Shown here in pieces: positions 12,141-25,740 of a DNA stretch of 64,000 bases (positions within the stretch are counted from its first letter, which is position 1; each line of letters starts with the position of its first letter). Both the position numbers and the translations under genes were made by a program. Under the pieces are notes generated by a model that was not told where the DNA came from, did not search any database, and saw only the letters and a program-made list of their open reading frames with translations. Origin of the DNA: Cavia porcellus (taxonomy: Eukaryota; Chordata; Mammalia; Rodentia; Caviidae); assembly GCF_034190915.1 (NCBI RefSeq), contig NW_026947493.1, forward strand, positions 44,820,501 to 44,884,500, written 5' to 3'.

Positions 12141-13797
12141 ATTGACTAGTACAAACAAGACATCAATAAATAGGATTCTCATGTCTCTTCATAGGTAAAG
12201 ATGTCAGAAAACAACAGCAGTAAGATATTTGGAAATGTTTTCTAACACTGCAGAAGAGATGAATTTGTGGTGCCTCATGTATATCCTCCTAACTGGGCTC
12301 AAGTTAATGCCCTATACAATAGAAATTTTATATGCATTAAGGTGATGCATTAACTCAGAAAAGAAACAAGATGAGCCAAGACAGGATGAGCCTTTTAATC
12401 AGAAAAGACTGATTCATGAAGTATTTGTTAGAGAGTGGGCCCTGGGGAATATTATTGTATTTATAAAATCAAAACACAGCTGCTTAAAATATCTGCGGGT
12501 TTTATCTTGACCTAATATACTTTAACAGTTAGTCAGCATTTGTTTAGTGAGTATTTCTTGTTGCCTAACCCTGGGCTAGGTGTAAGTAGGACCAAATGTG
12601 TTATTTAACTTGAATATTATAAATAATATATGGATGCAGTTAGCTTTATAGAAAAGCAATTAAGAGAATGTAGTTTAGAGACTGGTCTAGTTTTGAGTAA
12701 AGTCCTGAAACTTAGCTTATACTTCTAATTTCCATTCATCAATGTAGCCACTCATTTATTCTATATATCTTGTAGAGTGTCAGATAATGTCAAAATCTTT
12801 GTCCTTTTTCTGTTCAGTTCATATTTGTGTCCCTGATTCTTAAAACAGTTCATGTATGTCTTGTTAGAAGGAACAAAGGAAGGAAAGATTATGTAATCTA
12901 TCTGAAAAGACACCTATTAAAACAAAATTCAAAATTAGATGAATAATTTCTTTTGATTCTACTGAGACGAAAAAGGAAAAGTTCAGTTCTTATGTAACGT
13001 TATACATGGAGATACCTCACACATACTCTGTGGCCCAAGAGTCCTTTCTTTGAGTACAGAAAACGAGGTAGAACGTGTATATAAGTACCCCAGGCTGACA
13101 GAATTTGAGCAGAGAAATAACTTGATAAGAAGAAGAGTGCTCTGTAGAGAGATGGTTGGCCTAGTTGAAACTGAACAAGACTAGGGTGCCTTGAAGGCAG
13201 ACCATCCTAAATCTGTGGGGTACTGTACTACCTCTTTTTGGTTTCTCTCCCTTTATGTTGAATTTTTTTTTTTCCTTTTTGCTTAAGGAGTTCACTTTTT
13301 CCTCTCATTCCTGAATATTCAACTAATATATTTTCAATTTAACTGATCAGTGCAAATGGAAAGCAACAATTTTTGTTCAGTGGTATAACATCTTTTCCAG
13401 GAAAACTATCCTAAGTTCTTTGTTACTTCTGGTATGAAACTAACCTCAGTGAATTAAAAATGCTTTTGATTTAGAATCAGACTGAGCATAGAATAAGCAG
13501 CAGCCATATAGTTTATACAGGTTGCCATGAACAAAGAAAGGGAGCCATCACCTTTTACACAGGGTGGACCTTTACAGCTTTTTTGAGGCAATATCAAAAG
13601 AATATTCATGTCCTTATGGACAGAGGCCCTTGGGCAGTTATCTATAACCTGTGGATCGGAGGACTAAATTACCAAATAGAACAAGGGATGCAAGGAACGT
13701 ACTTGTTTTGTTTTCTGTTGTTTAAAATGTCACTATAGAATGCCGGTAAGAGGAACTACTACAAAGTTCATAAATAAGATAAAAGAAGAGCTTTAAT
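12141..13797. other. Non-coding stretch, nothing firmly recognised
   Basis: About 12530-12600 may be another MIR or L2 trace on the minus strand (GTTGCCTAACCCTGGGCTAGG). The rest is AT-rich without ORFs or assigned repeats. Confidence 0.4.
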
Positions 13798-13923
13798 AAA
13801 CCTACCATTCAAGTCAGCATGGTGGTGTAAGCCTATATCTCAGCACATGGGAGACTGAGGTAAGAGGGTCACCACAAGTTTGAGGCCAGCCTGAATTGCA
13901 GTGTGAGAAAAACCTACCATTCA
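13798..13923 (+). repeat. B1/7SL-type SINE monomer with 14-bp target duplication
   Basis: The body at about 13812-13909 reads GCATGGTGGTGTAAGCCTAT, then a GGGAGACTGAGG-like motif and TTTGAGGCCAGCCTG, the hallmark blocks of 7SL-derived B1/Alu SINEs. A perfect duplication AAACCTACCATTCA lies at 13798-13811 and 13910-13923. The element is short, with almost no A tail. Confidence 0.9.
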
Positions 13924-15335
13924 GAATGCAGGCAGATGGTGGAGGTAAAGGGTCTCAGTTACAATCTCAGGACAAGTTTTCTAGGCTTGTGCTGTCCTCT
14001 GTTATATTTAAAATGTTGAGCTTCATTGGACAATATAGTAGTATATCGTATCAAATCTGAATCTTTAGGAACCTATCTACAGAAATACTTTTTAATTTTT
14101 AAAACAAATGATTTTAAAAATGATTTTTGAAGGTCTGGAACTCTCATCTTTTTCTAGGTTATACATATGTGTGAGTGTGCTGAGGCAGAGACCTGATAAA
14201 ATTAATTAAGAATCAAACAAACTCACTTCTTGGTTAATTTGTTCAACACAGATTCATCGAAAAATATTTTTCATGTTTGATGCTTGAATGATAACTATGT
14301 TCAGACTAAATTTCTTGCCAATTCCTTGATTTGTTGGTAGGGTCAAGCTTAAGTTTCTCGTACAACAATTTACAAAGTCTATTTTAAGACTTCTTTATAT
14401 CCACAATATGGACAGTAAACCTAAAACAAACAGGTTCTTGATGGTGTTATTAAGCTCTTCAATCACCTACTTGAAGTTTGTTGAAGCTGAAGGCTAGCTA
14501 AATAAGCTAATAAATCTTGTTTATTATTTAAGCCAGTAAGAATTGGGTTTTCTGTTTCTTTCAACCCCAAGCATCTTAAATAATTCTCATGCATAATAGG
14601 TAAGCTAAAGGATAAATGATAGAAAGGCTAAAATGTCTGGGTTGTGAAGGATTTTATTTTTAAAGTTTAAATTCTGGGTTAATATATAAAGGCTGATGTT
14701 AAGGACACATAAAATACAAACCTAATGTTGCAACTTCCAAAAAGTAAAGGATTGTCTTTGAGATGAACAGGGAAAATATCACATCAAAGATTTACATGGA
14801 TTATAAAGGCTTTTAAAGTACTTTCTTTAGGATTTTGGAAGAACTTGCTATGAAAATGAGCAAATTTAACACGTACATTTTTATATTAATAAAGCACATA
14901 TTTATACAAATCAATTGAAAATGAATTTTGAACCGATTTGAAAATAACAGTGAATTGCTTCAGATTTTTTGAAGAGAAGAAAAGATAATGGAATGCTTTA
15001 GCTGTTTGAAATTTGAGAATTAAAGACTACATCTCTAAAAATGTTCTCATGTTACTTCAATTGTTAGTCGGAGACCTAACTCCTTCCCTAGTGTTAAGAA
15101 TCAGACCTTCTTCTTTCATTCCTACACCAAAAAATGTTTGTGAAAAGTTTCACATTCCTACAGCAAAATTAACCAAGAATGAAGTTTATCAACTTCTACT
15201 TTTTCCTGCTTTTGTCCTTAGCACTGAGTTGGATAAAATTTATTGGAGTATCATTATGACCATTATTTTACTTTTGATTTTCTTTCTGATTTTGGTCCAA
15301 CTTTTGCTCTTGTGAAATTGCATATGTTCTTGTCT
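13924..15335. other. Non-coding stretch, nothing recognised
   Basis: AT-rich. The 100-codon frame at 15013-15315 ends in a hydrophobic stretch but has no known domain, conserved context or promoter; I regard it as chance. Confidence 0.4.
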
Positions 15336-15690
15336 TAGTCCATTTCTGTTGCTATAACAAGATATATGAGACTAGGAAATTTATGAAGAATATCAGTTTA
15401 CTTATCTCATTGTTCTGGAGGCTGAGAACTTTAAGAAAATGGCACTGATGTCTGGTATAGACTCTTTGATTGCATCATAACATGGTGGAGGTCATCACGT
15501 GTTGAGATGGCAAGCATACTAGCTTGTCTTTATTTTCTAATAAAGCCAGTAATGCCATCATAAGGGCTCCACCATACAACCTCATCTAGTCATAATTATT
15601 CCTCAAACAGCAGAACTGCAAGTATCATCGGCATATGAATCTGGAGATTAAGTTTCCAACGCATGAACTTTTGGGAAGCGTTTTTAAACC
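15336..15690 (-). repeat. MaLR-type LTR, antisense
   Basis: Begins TGTCTTAGTCCATTTCTG and continues with GCTATAACAAGATATATGAG and a CTGGAGGCTGAGAA-like motif, the typical reverse-complement order of ERVL-MaLR LTR 3' ends in mammals. Right boundary estimated. No internal region adjoins it, so it is probably a solo LTR. Confidence 0.75.
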
Positions 15691-17439
15691 ATTTCACTTA
15701 GCAGCATTCTCTGATTGCTTCTAAAAATTGCTACTTCCTGTTCATTTAACAGATATAAAAAGTTAAAATAAAATAAGTCCTGGTAAGTGTTGGCCGTTCT
15801 GTAGAAAAGAAGAGTCTTGATCATATCTTTGTCTTGGATGCAGATATGCCAGGACACCTTTCTTACCCTAGTGGGCACAAATGTGTACTTCTCCTGTTTC
15901 ATGTTAATTCCAGCACCTGCTTTTGATCAGAGAAAGTATCTTTAAAATCATGGAGATTCCTACTATGACTGACCATGGCTTTAAATTCACTTGACAACTT
16001 TAAAAAACAGCCACATTTTATACTGACAGGACCAAGATGTACTTGAGGGAGAGACTTGAGTTCATCTCAGAAAAATAAGTTGTAGATAATGAAAGAAGCT
16101 TAATGAGAAATGTAGCACTTAATTGTGTTTAATTGTCACTGTGGAAATTACTGTTTACAGTATTGTCGTTTTTAAAAAAGATATTTTCAGTAGTGACATT
16201 TTGATTAGGATAATTTCCTGCTTCCCATACAGTGCATTTTTATCATTATTTGGCTCCATGATTGTTACTCCAGCAAAACTGTTGACAGGGTTTTTAGATT
16301 GGATGAGGGCAAGCCTGCAATGTTGTGATTCTGAGTTTATTGGATGCATCAATATTTCACTGACATAAAAAGCAACTTTATGCCAACCTAACTGCATTTT
16401 CAGTTGTACAACTTAACAAACACGCGTAAACCTGTGATGAACTCAGCAAATATTTTTATGCCTGCAGACAGTTTAGAAAGAATCTCAGGATTGAAACTCA
16501 GGCTTGGAAGAGCTTATATACACATGCATTATATTCATTTCAAGGCAATCAAAATTTATAACGTGTATTTGCCTCACAAGATTATTTTGGGAAAACATTA
16601 ACTCCTTCCTATATGACTAATATTTCTTGAGGCTATCTGCTGATTGGTAGCCCGTATTGATATATTTGATAATAAATTTTAAGCAGAAGACAAAAAGTGG
16701 GCGAGATAAATTGTCTTAGGGGAAACGGGTTTTGAAATGATAGAATTACAATTGATAATACTAGAAGATATTGTTGTAAAGTATGGAGGATTTCAGTTTG
16801 ATGTAATAGAAGTGTATTCAGTAATTTTTCAGAATGTTTACTTAATCTCAACAAGAAGCTTGAGTATATTGGCTAGTTTAACTTTCATATTTTCTGAAAG
16901 ACAAAGATGAGATTACCATACTCTAATAAAAAGGAAAGATTAGGAACTTCATGAATCTGTAATCAAGTACTCTACTGTAAATTTAAATATTTGAAAGATC
17001 CTCCTAGGTTAATCATAGCAGGTTCTAATTAATCTGTCACATGCTTGCATTTCATATACGTCAGTATAGATTTTCAAGTCTGCAAATGTTGCATTTTGAA
17101 TATTCTTTCATCATTGGATGGCTCCTACCTTTTATATCCTATATTAAAAATACCAAAGCATTTGAAATAGGCACATTGAGTGGGTTACAAGATGGACAAG
17201 GTGTATATGTGTTCCATTTATTTTTCCCATTAAAATAGCTTAACTGTTGATTGAAAGAAAATAAAATAGACAATAGAAGTACAAAATTCTTTCACTACTT
17301 CCATCAGGAGTCCTGTTAATACAAACTTGGAGTCTTTATGCACATATAAATAAGATTAAATTGTATTACACAAACTATTTTGCAAATTCAAAATTTTATC
17401 TAGAAGCATCTTTCTTTACAATTCTATTACAAATAAAAA
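15691..17439. other. Non-coding stretch, nothing recognised
   Basis: AT-rich. Several short frames on both strands (about 15684-15902, 16123-16601, 16633-16854, 17041-17238) carry no domain and overlap one another. Confidence 0.4.
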
Positions 17440-17690
17440 GCAATGGCATTCCACTTGATAAATACTTCATAATACATTTAACCTATTTCTTATTTTGTTG
17501 AGTATTTGTTATTTTTGCCTTGGCAATTGCATTGCTGTGAGAGGTGCATGTATGGATCTCGTTACTTCCTAGGATACATTCTTATCGACGGAGTCACTAT
17601 TTAGAGAGATGTATACAGTTTAAGGCACTTCACAAATACTGCCAAATTGCTCTCCAAAGAGAATTTTATAGTATTTAACCTTAGACATGT
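17440..17690 (-). repeat. Old L1 3' end (L1M-like), antisense
   Basis: Order of blocks (TTGATAAATACTTCATAAT..., GTGAGAGGTGCATGTATGG, CTGCCAAATTGCTCTCCAAA) resembles the antisense 3' end of ancient mammalian L1M elements. Boundaries approximate. Confidence 0.55.
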
Positions 17691-17835
17691 CCTAGGTTAC
17701 TATTTCTCTATATTTTTTGCCTATTTTCTCATCTGTAAAACAGGAATAATTATAATAACATCATTCTTTCCTACTTTCTAGACTTGTTAGGGAAATAGAC
17801 TATAATGATGTGGGAAAGTACTTTATATAAAGAAT
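17691..17835 (+). repeat. MIR SINE fragment
   Basis: Contains TTTTCTCATCTGTAAAACAG, a near-perfect MIR core block, followed by the usual AT-rich ATAAT and GTTAGGGAAAT region. Confidence 0.7.
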
Positions 17836-19694
17836 TAGAAACTTGAAGTTCCAGGGTCCTGATGAGAGTTTCCGCCGTGATCTCTGGTGCTTTCACCTTA
17901 CTATGGATTATTCATCTTCTGCAGTTTCTACTTAATTCCAGTTTGCCCCACTCTCTCCCTCACTCTCAGTCTCACTGTCTTCCTGAGTTATATGCATTAG
18001 CCACTGAGCCATTTTTTTGTTTAGTACTAATAAGATAAGGAGTCTGAAAAGATGATACTATGACTTACTCAACCGTGCAATTGCAACAAGAGAAAAATAA
18101 CTGAGACAATTGGAAATTGAAAGAGCACTGTCTTGTCTTTTGGCTTAGATACTGGGTCTGCATATCTGAAAAGCTCTTCACCGCTGCAAAGGTTAAATAG
18201 AACATCAAATGACAAATAGGAAACGTAGAGGACAGGCAATGTGTGAGTAGCATCTTAGGTCAAATGCACACTTAACAGTGAAATTATCCAATGTCATCTT
18301 CATGACTTCTAGTCATGTTCTTTTTCTTACTTCCTAGTCTTAAGTAAAATTGTTTTAAATATTCTGAATTTACCTCAACAGTACCATACAGAATGTATTA
18401 AAGAGACTTTTCTTAAACTTGGACAAATTTGATAGCTATGAAATTATGTCTTCCATCCTTTTAGCTCCTCCTCCAGATCCATTTGATGGCATCTTGCCTG
18501 ATCTATGTCCTGTTCGTACATTTCAGGCACTTTCTTACTGAGAAAATGATGAATACTTTTCTAAGTTATCTTGCCCTGATTTATGCTTCAAGCCATAAGT
18601 GTACAGAAGTGCATTCTTCTGGAAGAAAATAAAGAGAAAGATACTCCTTTAAGGTTTGCTGAAAAGTTTTCATATTCTTTCTATATCTCTAGCATCTAAA
18701 TAAATACCTCATGCCAGTGTTCCTGGGTGAAGATTATGGCACTGACCAGGTGCTGAAAAAAATAGGTGCTTAATTAAAGAATCCATGTTTATGTCAGTGA
18801 AATTGTGCGGCTTTCCCTGGAGAGTGAGGAGCATTTCTTTTTCACTAAATTTAGCCCTTTCTCAGTAGACATAGTAAGGAGGAACTTTTATTGCTAAGTG
18901 CTTTTGAGAAGAAATTTTGCTTGTTCTAATTCTACTTCCTAAAACTGCTATTTTAAAGTTTTGTCATTGGCTTCTGGAGTGAATATCAATTTGAAATTCT
19001 CAACTCTCTCCTTTGATATTTCAATACCATCTTTAATTATGCAGAGAAAAGACATCCAAGGCAAAAGCAATGGGTTAAAAATAAAACATGTATTTAAGGA
19101 TTATTTCAATTTAGTGTTCAAAGTATAAATATTTTGTTGTTTGCATGAATGGTAGGAGATTTACATTCTGGGCCAACAACATATTTGGAAGGAGGGCAGT
19201 GTGTGTAGTGGGGCTTTGCTTTGCTTCTGGGTGTATGTCTTTATTCCAAGTAGATCTCTATACTTGTTAAGCAAACAACATGGACAAAAGTAATTTGTTA
19301 ATAGCAAATTTCTAAGATATATAATTCGGTAATGAATAAATATAAACATTATGTGTTTAGAAAGAGAGAAGTTGCCTGGGAGAAGCCAGGATAAGTTTAC
19401 TGAACAAGGGACCAGTTTGCCATCGACAATAGCTGATCACTACCAAATTGTTAGACTAAAGTTATGTGCTGCAGACCGGTACTAATAAAAAGTACATGCA
19501 AATACTTAGACACATAAAATGATTCAGTTGTTAATGTGAGAACATAGGTATTCTTTTTTTTAGATAATTAGGTTTTACTTTATTTTTAAACTGTAGTTTG
19601 TTTTCATGAATTGCAAATACAAGTTTATAAATTCTTCAGGTAAATTTAAAATTTTCTGCAGTTGTAAACAGTCAAAAACCCCATTTTTTTGGTA
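17836..19694. other. Non-coding stretch, nothing recognised
   Basis: AT-rich. Short minus-strand frames at 18065-18253 and 19161-19349 have no recognisable content. Confidence 0.4.
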
Positions 19695-20420
19695 TGCAAT
19701 GCTGTTTTTCTCTTTGAAAAATAACTTTTTAATTATTGTCTATCTGTTGTACATTGTACATGGTGTTTACAATCCTGTGAGGAGGTGGTACGCGTATGTA
19801 ACACATCTTTTTTTTTTTTTCTTTTTCATTTTTATGGGTGCCAGGGATCGAACTCACGACTGCCTGCTTGCAAGGGCAGGCACGTATGCCGCTGAGCTAA
19901 ATCCCCAGCCCCAACGTAACACATCTTAAGTCAGTTTTCATTCCCATTCCCTCCCTCCTCTTCCCTCTTCCACTATCTCTTGATCCTTTTTCCATCTGAG
20001 CAAGATCTATCTCTCTACTTCTTACTATTTTTATTTTGTTCTTTATTTATAATTTGGATTTCTCATATAAATGAAACCATGTGATATTTAAGCTTGTGTG
20101 TCTTGATTTATTTCATTTAGCATTATGGCCTCATTCATTTCCCTACAAATGACTCAAGTTTATCATTCTTTATGGCAGAGTAGTACTCCATTGTATGTAA
20201 ATACCACATTTTCTTAGTCCATTCATCTGTTGATAGGTATATAAGCTGCCTCCAAGTTTTGATATAAAAATGGAAATGCCTATATCACTGTAATGTGATG
20301 TATTTCTCTCTTTCAGGAAGATACCATATTATATTTTTTCTCATTCTCTGTCTCTGTCTCTTGTCTATGTCTCTCTCTCTTTCTTTTTCTCTCTCTACCT
20401 CTTTCTCTGCCTTTCCCTCT
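19695..20420 (-). repeat. L1 3' end, antisense, split by an ID SINE
   Basis: Blocks such as TTTATGGCAGAGTAGTACTC, CCATTGTATGTAAATACCAC and ATCTGTTGATAGGTATATAA are the standard antisense L1 ORF2-end/3' UTR order. The copy was interrupted at 19810-19915 by an ID SINE. Its distal end merges with a TC-rich tract at about 20340-20425. Confidence 0.85.
19798..19927 (-). repeat. ID SINE on the minus strand inside an L1 copy
   Basis: The reverse complement reads GGGGCTGGGGATTTAGCTCA with A and B boxes and an A-run tail; the body is 19810-19915. A perfect 12-bp duplication GTAACACATCTT lies at 19798-19809 and 19916-19927. Because it splits the L1 3' end, it inserted later than that L1. Confidence 0.95.
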
Positions 20421-20425
20421 ATATT
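20340..20425 (+). repeat. (TC)n-rich low-complexity tract
   Basis: TCTCTGTCTC and CTCTCTCTTT units without a strict period. Confidence 0.8.
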
Positions 20426-20824
20426 TTGAGAGACTGGAAATGGAAGCTCTAATAATAAAATGATGAAACAAATCTTATGTTGGAAGCAGATGGTGAAATT
20501 TCAACAGATGACATGAGAGGAAAGATCCAACCTTTATTGTACTGATATATTTGGATCATCTTTAGATACCAAAAAATTGGGTGTTCTTGTCTAAGAAGAA
20601 TCTTAGAACCATAAAGGGAAAATATTACAGTAAAGTACTGCAATATTCTTGTAATGATTTTGAAGTTTCTTGGCCCAGAACAATGTCCTCATTAATTAAA
20701 ACAACTTGATGTCTCAGAACAATAGTGTATCTTCTTTAATAAACAAACTGATACCTATCCAAAATTATGTGCCTGTCACTTTCCAAACACTAGAAACCAT
20801 TTAATTCTTGAACTCTGTGTAATT
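20426..20824. other. Non-coding, nothing recognised
   Basis: AT-rich interval. The short minus-strand frame at 20449-20643 is not credible. Confidence 0.4.
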
Positions 20825-21110
20825 TCAAGGATAAGGATGTTGCAGGACGCAGAATTTAGGTAGAGGATTCGGTGTCAAGTGAGGGATCACTTTCTCCTAG
20901 GTGGCCATCTTCCCCCTTTGTGCTTACATGCAGAAGGAGCAAGAGACTTATCTGGGGCGTCTTTTTAAAGGGCACAAATCTCATTCATTGGGATGCCTCC
21001 CCAATTTAATCTCCTTTCAAAAACTCCACCTTTAGATAAGATTTTGACTGTATATTAGGTTTCAACAAATGAATTTTGGAGTAACACAAACATGAGTCTT
21101 TGGTAAGAGG
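20825..21110 (-). repeat. MLT1-like MaLR LTR, antisense
   Basis: Blocks in order: GATTCGGTGTCAAGTGAGGG, a GCCATCTTCCCCC-like block, TTTTTAAAGGGCACAAATCT, CATTCATTGGGATGCCTCCC, TTCAACAAATGAATTTTGG. This is the antisense order of old MLT1-class LTRs. Boundaries approximate. Confidence 0.7.
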
Positions 21111-22320
21111 GTATATCGGGTGTTAGACATTTCTGTCAAGTTAGGGAACAAAATATCCCATTTTTGCATTTAGCATATATCACATATGTAGCCACGTGAA
21201 AGCACACCAGAGAAGGAAAACAGGATCTTTGTTTTTGATTCTAATAGCATGAGCTCTCTCTCTCTTGGCTGAAAACTCCTACTTTGTACTTTTCATAGGT
21301 CTTTAAACTTTTTCTTGGTAAAATATCTCTTCCTTTATTACAAGGGAAGAAGTTTTTCATGTAGTCATAGTATCTTTCACTTTCTCCTCTGCCATAGCAT
21401 CTCTCGAAGTGTCTGACCTAGTAAATATTCCAGAAATTAGTTGCTGAATGAGTGAATAAATTAATGAAGTTATATTTAGACTTGAACTTGATTTATAGAC
21501 TTGGACAGTACAGGAAGAGATTTGGGGGGTGACTAAGGCATTCCAAGCCAAAAGATAAAAAGATGGGCATGGCAGAAATGTAAGTAGAGTGATTTATTTT
21601 TTGTGGGAGTGGGCTAGTGTGCTTGATCTGTGGTACCTCTATAGAAGGAAGATGGAAGATGAAGAGGAATTTGCCACGGTTCTGGACATGTAGCAATTTG
21701 AACATCAGGTGGACAGTGTGTTCTTATTTCAGTTGGAAAGTAAGAATAACATTTTTGAAGCACAAGGATCATCAAATTTCTGTTTTAGGAAGATCCATCT
21801 TACAGTGATGTGTGCAGTGACTGGGGTGTAGAAGGCATAGTTAATGTTTATTGTTGTGGAAGAATTAATGGCCTAATGACTAAATGATTATGGTTAGATG
21901 GAACAGGAAAGGAGGCAGCAGGCGTGTCTATTAAACAGGAAGTTTAATTGAAAAGTTACAGAGAATGCGAGAGTTGGATAAGAATGATTCTAAAACTTCA
22001 AGTGTCAAATAAAAAGTAATGTTCCATTGAAAATAGAGAAAGGAGTTCAGCCATTGTGGAGGAGAGGATGGCAATGAAATGTCTACAGACACTGAGTTTC
22101 CAAGCAAGAAGACACGAATAAATACAGGCTTTGCCTTGAAAAAATAGTTCCCTTCCCAGCACTGTTGTCAGGAGGAAGAGAGCGCTTCTTAATATTTGTG
22201 CAGAAGCCAAAATAATACAAAGAGCTCATGCTACATGATGTGCTTTTTGTTGTTTACTGAAGTCTAAAATAAATACAAAACATGACATATCTTGTGTTTT
22301 CTTTTTTTTTTCCTTTTTAG

Positions 22321-22325
<5 letters not shown>
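21111..22325. other. Non-coding stretch, nothing recognised
   Basis: Several overlapping short frames at 21357-22210 on both strands have no domain. A T-run precedes the TG repeat that follows. Confidence 0.4.

Positions 22326-22368
<43 letters not shown>
22326..22368 (+). repeat. (TG)n microsatellite
   Basis: About 21 uninterrupted TG units. Confidence 0.95.
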
Positions 22369-22369
<1 letters not shown>

Positions 22370-25079
22370 AATTTTGATACATTTATGTTGCCCCTCGTTC
22401 AATGTTTGGACATTTAACTTGAGTTAGTAAAGGATGCTTAACTGCCCACAACTTAGCCTACCTACTATGTACGGAGCTTATTTTCTGTTGTTACTTTATT
22501 TGTAACGTGGCCTATATCCCTGGTAGTTGTATTACAGTGATAGTTGATTGCCTTCTGTTGTTGATGGTTATTTTCCACTGATCATTACCAATCATGAATT
22601 TCATGAAAGTTATTTCTGATTTTTGTTACTTAGAACAAATTTTCACATCAAGTAGATATGTAAATTACTGTTTTTTCCTCCTATACTTATTCTTCCATGG
22701 AGAAAAAAATTCACAAAGCCTGTTTAAGGGGATGGAGTATAAAATGCAATTGCTTGTATTTTGCATTTAGCAACTTTAGCCATTAAGCTTTCTAGTCTAT
22801 TTATATTTCATTCCAGATCCCCAGAGAAATGTAGCACAGCTTTCTTCTTCTAGAATTGGTAAAACTGATTGCCTCAACTAGCTGAGAATTATTTTTCTTC
22901 TGAGTTATGAAGTATTTGTAACTGTTCTCCATTTTTTTTCATGGGAGTGTTTCTTCTGATAAAAACATTTAATCTATATAGTACTATCCAAGCTTAAGTT
23001 CCTTGGGAGTAGCAACCTATCCTCCATTTAAATAGTTTAGCAGGCTGAGGCAGTAGGGTGTTTAAGTATATCTACTAGGAAATGAACAAACGAGTATTTG
23101 TAAAGGTATTTTTTACGTTACTGTTTCTTATAAGCCTATTGCTTGATAAAGACAAAGCAGTACTCAGGGGCTAAAATAACATGAATTGTGTTTCAAATAT
23201 TTAGAGAAATAAATATCCTTCAAATCATCTTCTATCGATAGTATCATACTACATGAACTGTCGTGCTTATCTGAATAATCTGGAGAAGTAGTTAAAATAA
23301 TTATTGATTTGGTAGCAATAAAGTGACAGCAAAGAATTTGCACTTCTAGTTTCCAAGCTTACTGGTGTGGCTGGTTTAGGAATAGCATTTTGACAGCCAC
23401 TGCCCTAAATACTGAGCTTTTCATAGGTGTTGTGAATTTCTTGTTAGAGCCCTTTCTCTCAGATAATTGCATTGCAACTTTTGTATTATAAGTCGATATA
23501 AATGAATGTAAAAACATCAATTAATAGATGTACTGCCTAGCAGGTAATCAGTGAATCGAGGCTTTATCACTACTAATAAATTCTGGCACCCATAGTTTTG
23601 TGTGCATTCATTATTCGAGTATTTATTAAATCTCCCTCACCTATTAGAATATGAAGATATAATAGTGAGTAAATGCTCCTGAAGCCTGTAACATTTTGAA
23701 GAAAAAGAGCATTAAGTAAGCAGTTATTAAATTTGAAGACATCATTTCCATTTCAGTTTTGCCTTATGATGTATGATCTTTCCACATATATAATGAAATG
23801 GTGAGAAAACATTTGCATGATTGCCATGAGTGAAATGAAACATCGTATGTAGAAGAGCCGTGTACAATGCCAGTCAAGCATACTCAGATATGAGGTACGA
23901 ACTACAAAAAAAAAATAGAATGTTCCTGATGCATGATGAGAGACTATGGAAAGGAGAGAAATATGAGTATATAAAACATTGTGATGATGACGTATACACA
24001 CATTTAAAGCCCACCTAGTGCCCAAGTGTGCATGGTGTTCACATTATTGTCCATGGGATCCAAGCCTCCTTTATTAAGACCTGTGAGTGTTTCTGGCAAT
24101 TACTGTACTGTGAAAGACAGGGGCTGCTTTTTCAATTGTTTAAGAACTCAGACTCTACCAGACACTTGGAAACTTACTCATCCAAGAAGTTACACATTTG
24201 AAAATCTAAAGGTGTGACTGAATAAAATGTCTCTATATGATTTGACTATTTTCTACTTGCTTTCTGAAAAGCTTGGTAAATTTATGTGGCAAGAAAAATT
24301 TTTTTTTTTTGCATTGGAAGCAAAATCTGACTCAAGGACAGTTTCTTTAGAAAGAAATTGTTTCTAAACTTACGTAATCCTGATGATGGCCACTTTTCTT
24401 TAGATGTCTTTTCTAAGATGCTTATATAGTAAAAATTATGAGTAAGCATTTTGATAAGCTATAGTAACTCACAAGGAAATCAAAATCCATATGTATGTAT
24501 CTTGCTTCAGACTTGAATGCTTTGCCTTTCCCTTCACTGTATTTTTGTTGTATTTTTCCTTATGCAGAGGAGTCTTTTGCTATAGAAAGATTGAAAAGGA
24601 AGCAGGGTGCAACAAGCTCCTACTTTATCAAGGGAAGGATATGGGGCTATTCTACATCCGGCAGTCGGGCTGCTCCCTGGGCCAGTCCTCTACCATGTTA
24701 GTGCCATGGGTTGTGTACTTGAGAGTTGAGGGCCATCAACTGAGTCTCTTTTCCTCAGAAAAGTCTGAGAGATCACTGAAATTCACTGTTTAAATCTACT
24801 TTTTTTGAACTAAAAGGACATAGAGATTTGCTGTCTACTTATACCACAAATGGGTCAAGAGAAGATAGCTAGCAGCGAGTTCATATATGCAGTGGCAAAT
24901 GCTCTGGTGGTACAAGGTGATGCATATCACAAGAAAAAGAGATTATACATGGAGTCTGAGTCGTGTAAAAACTCTTTAAAATTGGGGCAAACTTTGTGTT
25001 CCACCGCTATCATTTCTTTCTTCTTTTCTTCCATTTGAACTTTTTAAAATCAGGTTTGGACTGTGCAGATAGTGTGTCT
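22369..25079. other. Non-coding stretch, nothing recognised
   Basis: Long AT-rich interval. About 23600-23720 has an L2-like flavour, not firm. Two overlapping frames at 24491-24793 in different phases and a minus frame at 23753-24025 have no recognisable domains. Confidence 0.4.
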
Positions 25080-25170
25080 TTTCTAGGCCACAGAATTTGG
25101 AACCAATTGATCTGAGTTTGAATTCAAGCTCCATTGTTTTGGTTTCATAGCTATAAAATGGAAACGAAAA
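25080..25170 (+). repeat. MIR SINE fragment
   Basis: GATCTGAGTTTGAATTCAAG followed by CTCCATTG and GTTTCATAGCTATAAAATGG matches the MIR tRNA-like head and core with an internal deletion. Confidence 0.6.
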
Positions 25171-25544
25171 TTGTGTTTAAGGGTAGCTGCAGTCTTTTCC
25201 AGAGTTCTCCGGAGAGACCAAGCCAGTGGAGAGTTATTTTAAGAAATTGTCTCTTGTGGCTGAGGGAGTCTGGCGTGTCTTCAGTCTGTGGGGCTGGCCA
25301 GCAGGCTGGAAACTCAGGAGGGCATTGCCGCTGCAATCTGGACACAAAATTTCTCCAAGAAACCTCAGATTTTGCTCTTAAAGGCCCATCTGCATATTAA
25401 GGGCACCATCTTTATGTAAAAAGCAACTGATTGTAGATGTTAGCCATAGCAATAAAATGCTTTTGGTATTTGATTAAATAACTGGACACTGTAGCATAGC
25501 CATGTTGACATATGAAACTGTCACACAGTTATCATACTAATAAT
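25171..25544. other. Non-coding, nothing recognised
   Basis: Opposed frames at 25134-25400 (+) and 25151-25345 (-) mirror each other over a GC-richer patch. Neither has a known domain. Confidence 0.4.
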
Positions 25545-25740
25545 AGCTAGTATTGACTTAGTGAATGAGCTGAGTACTTACATGACTTATTTAACTGATA
25601 GAAATCATAGGAGGAGATATTATAGTCTTAGAAAAGACAAGATTTGCCATTGTCCCATAGTAACTTGCACAAACATGGGAGTTAACCATGTCTAGGACAG
25701 AGTGCTGTCAACAAGTTTTCAGCTTCAAATTGAATTACAG
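25545..25740 (-). repeat. MIR SINE, antisense
   Basis: TAGTATTGACTTAGTGAATG, ACTTACATGACTTATTTAAC, ATAGTAACTTGCACAAACAT follow the antisense MIR order. Confidence 0.6.

Noticed and set aside
15013..15315. 100-codon frame with a hydrophobic C-terminus
   Set aside because: Looked like a small membrane protein, but there is no conserved motif, no exon structure and no known relative I can name.
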